DNA from: Flavobacterium sp. HTF
GTDB lineage: Bacteria; Bacteroidota; Bacteroidia; Flavobacteriales; Flavobacteriaceae
Length of the DNA: 64,000 bases
Reading direction: 5' to 3'
Assembly: GCF_003105115.1 (NCBI RefSeq)
Contig: NZ_QETH01000015.1
Span: forward strand, 19,333-83,332
The position numbers and the translations under genes were made by a program. The notes under the pieces were generated by a model. The model did no database searches and was not told the origin of the DNA. It saw nothing but the letters and a program-made list of their open reading frames with translations. Position 1 is the first letter of the stretch; each line of letters begins with the position of its first letter. Shown one piece after another: positions 62,191-64,000 of the stretch.

Positions 62191-62785
62191 TACTATAATT
62201 TTTGACTTTGGAGATATTTTTATCAATTTAGATAAACAGGCTACGATTTCGGGATTGCAGAAATTAGGCATGAAAGAGTGGAATTCTGAGCTGGACCGTT
62301 TGAATCTTTTGTTTGAAGTTGGAGAAATTTCGCATGATGATTTTTTGGCAGGATTTCAAAAACAACTTCCAAATGCTTCTAAAGAAGACATACTGGATGC
62401 ATGGAATGCCGTTTTGGCCGATTTTCCTTTGTATCGTTTAGAGTTCCTGCAAATGCTTTCGGGCAAATATCGTTTGTTTTTACTAAGTAATACCGATTCT
62501 ATTCATATCGAAACTTTTGAAAACAAGACCGGAATATCTTTTTACAGTGATTTTTACCGATGTTTTGAAAAGGTTTATTTTTCATTTGAAATCGGAAAAA
62601 GAAAACCAGATCCTGATTCCTTTAAATATTTAATCAATAAACACGAACTGTCTCCTAAACGCACTTTGTTTATTGACGACAAGAAAGAAAACACAGATTC
62701 TGCTGCTGCACTTGGGTTTCATGTATGGAATTTACAAGTTGGTAAAGAAGATGTTGTCGATTTATTTGAGAAAAAAATACTTTAA
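62183..62785 (+). CDS. HAD-family phosphatase (YihX-like)
   Basis: A 200-residue protein. Motif I IIFDFGDIFINLD (5-17), the helical cap, motif II LFLLSNTDSIH and motif III/IV GKRKPDPDSFKYL with LFIDDKKENTDSAAALGF. It could be the missing phosphatase acting on the riboflavin intermediate ARPP, since it is translationally coupled to ribD. That is inference; a sugar phosphatase is also possible. Confidence 0.88.
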   Translation: MIDTIIFDFGDIFINLDKQATISGLQKLGMKEWNSELDRLNLLFEVGEISHDDFLAGFQKQLPNASKEDILDAWNAVLADFPLYRLEFLQMLSGKYRLFLLSNTDSIHIETFENKTGISFYSDFYRCFEKVYFSFEIGKRKPDPDSFKYLINKHELSPKRTLFIDDKKENTDSAAALGFHVWNLQVGKEDVVDLFEKKIL

Positions 62786-62794
62786 AATTTACTT

Positions 62795-63427
62795 TTGGAA
62801 TATAACGATACGTACCAGACTATAGCTTCTGAATCTGAAGAAGTGCTGTTTAAAGAAAAAGGAAGCAAATTCTTTGGGTATGCTTTTCCCCTGGAAAGCG
62901 AAGAAGAAGTAAAACCGATTATCGAAACTTTAAAAAAGCAACACCCACACGCTGTACATTATTGCTATGCTTACCAGTTGGGAACTGCACCAAAAGTTTC
63001 TTACCGGGCAAATGATGATGGCGAACCCAGCAATACAGCAGGAGCGCCAATTTATGGCCAGATACAATCTTTTGGGCTAACCAACGTTTTGGTAGTAGTC
63101 GTTCGGATTTTTGGCGGAACCAAACTGGGTGTTGGCGGGTTAATTGCCGCTTATAAAACTACCGCACAAATGGCCCTTGAGATTTCTGAGATTGTTGAAA
63201 AAACAATTGATGTACATTTTTTAATCTCTTTTGATTACAAAAACATGAATAAAGTAATGCGTGTGATCAAAGAAAAGAAACTGGACATCATTTCTCAGGA
63301 AATGGAAATTGATGAAAATTCAGGATTGCCAATTGGTAAAATTGTGACAAAAACGCGAAAAAAAAATGCCGAAATGATATTCGACATTTTTGATTTAATG
63401 TTTGAAATTGACATAAAAATGATATAA
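62795..63427 (+). CDS. YigZ/IMPACT family protein
   Basis: A 210-residue protein. The IMPACT N-terminal domain has HAVHYCYAYQLG, RANDDGEPSNTAGAPIYGQI, and VVVVRIFGGTKLGVGGLIAAYKTTAQMAL, then a DUF1949-type ferredoxin-like C-terminal domain. The start is TTG, 9 bp after the HAD stop, making a third operon member. Role in translation regulation or proteolysis unclear. Confidence 0.92.
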   Translation: MEYNDTYQTIASESEEVLFKEKGSKFFGYAFPLESEEEVKPIIETLKKQHPHAVHYCYAYQLGTAPKVSYRANDDGEPSNTAGAPIYGQIQSFGLTNVLVVVVRIFGGTKLGVGGLIAAYKTTAQMALEISEIVEKTIDVHFLISFDYKNMNKVMRVIKEKKLDIISQEMEIDENSGLPIGKIVTKTRKKNAEMIFDIFDLMFEIDIKMI

Positions 63428-63458
63428 TTTACTATTAAATCACATCATTATTTAACAA

Positions 63459-63863
63459 TTATTCTAACGTTTTAAACAACTCCAAAATATAATTTGGAGG
63501 TGCTGTCGGACGACCCGTTTTTAATGAAATAAATACCAAAATAAACACTGCAGTTGTTAATAACTCATTTGCTTCGTTATAGATTTCGCAGTCGAATTCA
63601 ATCTTGACAGATGATTGACTTTTGAAAGTCGTGCAAATGGTTAAAAGCTCATCATAACGCGCCGATTTTTTGTAATTAATCTGCATCGAAACAATTGGCA
63701 GCCCAATACCGCTTTCTTCCATGCTTTTATACGAAATCCCTTTATCTCTAAGCCATTCCACGCGTCCTATCTCAAAATACGGAACATAATTTCCGTGATA
63801 TACAATGCCCATTTGATCGGTTTCTGAGTAACGAACACGAATTTGAGTTTGATGTTTTTTCAT
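63459..63863 (-). CDS. YbgC-like acyl-CoA thioesterase (hotdog fold)
   Basis: A 134-residue protein. The catalytic-type motif ETDQMGIVYHGNYVPYFEIGRVEWLR (15-40) with its conserved Asp, and the long central helix, are typical of 4-hydroxybenzoyl-CoA thioesterase/YbgC proteins. The C-terminal half (SVKIEFDCEIYNEANELLTTAVFILVFISLKTGRP) completes the beta sheet. It is convergent with yigZ. No PPIase or Tol gene is adjacent. Confidence 0.92.
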   Translation of the reverse strand: MKKHQTQIRVRYSETDQMGIVYHGNYVPYFEIGRVEWLRDKGISYKSMEESGIGLPIVSMQINYKKSARYDELLTICTTFKSQSSVKIEFDCEIYNEANELLTTAVFILVFISLKTGRPTAPPNYILELFKTLE

Positions 63864-64000
63864 TATTTATATATTAAAAAAAATTAGCTTTTAAAAGTTT
63901 CCTTACAACATTTTTTTATAAAATTAGACCCCAAATTATTTTTTTTTACAGAAATTTGTTCACATATTTGTTATCCCGAAATTCGGAATAAAATCGCTCC
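63864..64000. other. AT-rich flank at the window end
   Basis: No ORF. TTGTTCACA at 63956-63964 is one mismatch from the relaxed DnaA box TTWTNCACA, and CCGAAATTCGG at about 63975 is a small palindrome. One weak box alone is not enough to call an origin. Confidence 0.3.

Overview
The window is chromosomal DNA from a Bacteroidota member, almost certainly a Flavobacterium close to F. johnsoniae. The base composition is AT-rich, and Shine-Dalgarno sites are mostly absent. Many genes are preceded by the Flavobacterium/Bacteroidetes sigma element TAnnTTTG, in several cases with TTG 17-23 bp further upstream. The gene set fits as well: TonB-dependent receptor, many SPII lipoproteins, a long SecA without the C-terminal zinc motif, PduO, MeaB, PPK2 and an MtaB orthologue. 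I see no insertion sequence, prophage, CRISPR array or rRNA operon. The only RNA gene I can identify firmly is tRNA-Trp(CCA), minus strand, near 56.45 kb.

Layout. 0-7.3 kb: end of a beta-propeller-like gene, an Uup-type ABC-F ATPase, a glycine-zipper stress protein, a methyltransferase, a secreted fibre/pyocin-knob-like protein, a lipoprotein, a LolD-type ATPase and PduO. 7.5-11.2 kb: DUF2795 protein and SecA. 11.3-19.0 kb: a plus-strand metal cluster holding a lipoprotein of the MbnP copper-binding family, its di-heme partner of the MbnH/MauG family, a small outer-membrane protein, a TonB-dependent receptor and a PepSY membrane protein. Two near-identical small cysteine-motif proteins each head one half of it. 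19.1-24.4 kb: TrmH-type methyltransferase, an APS-kinase/sulfotransferase fusion, a sirtuin without zinc cysteines, a fatty-acid-hydroxylase-type protein and PurB. 24.6-37.9 kb: transport, peroxiredoxin, an Rrf2-regulated reductase, MeaB, an LTA-synthase-like enzyme, MATE and PPK2. 38.0-42.6 kb: secreted protein, then ECF sigma factor, membrane anti-sigma-like protein and a plug/VWA protein in a tight operon. 42.6-50.3 kb: scramblase-like protein, SDR, MtaB, GNAT, HAD, DUF2007, alpha/beta hydrolase and a one-domain DEAD-box protein. 50.4-56.0 kb: an NtrC-type regulator lacking a DNA-binding domain, an ABC-2 exporter, DnaJ and GrpE. 56.0-64.0 kb: a candidate small RNA, tRNA-Trp, HisS, a MacB-type permease, PrmC, GNAT, RibD, HAD, YigZ and a YbgC-type thioesterase.

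What stands out. (1) The MbnP/MbnH cluster with its duplicated small proteins is a plausible copper-handling system with uncharacterised parts. (2) The sigma/anti-sigma/VWA operon has the same TonB-plug-like module on two of its proteins. (3) One polypeptide appears able to make PAPS and use it. (4) Many intergenic gaps hold arrays of degenerate 7- or 8-bp words in strict register, often as two opposed arms that can form long hairpins. Each locus has its own word (TAGTNNT, NTNCTRAG, ATCNNAA, CTWTAAG, AAATTCC, GACTTTN). I know of no published name for this repeat class.
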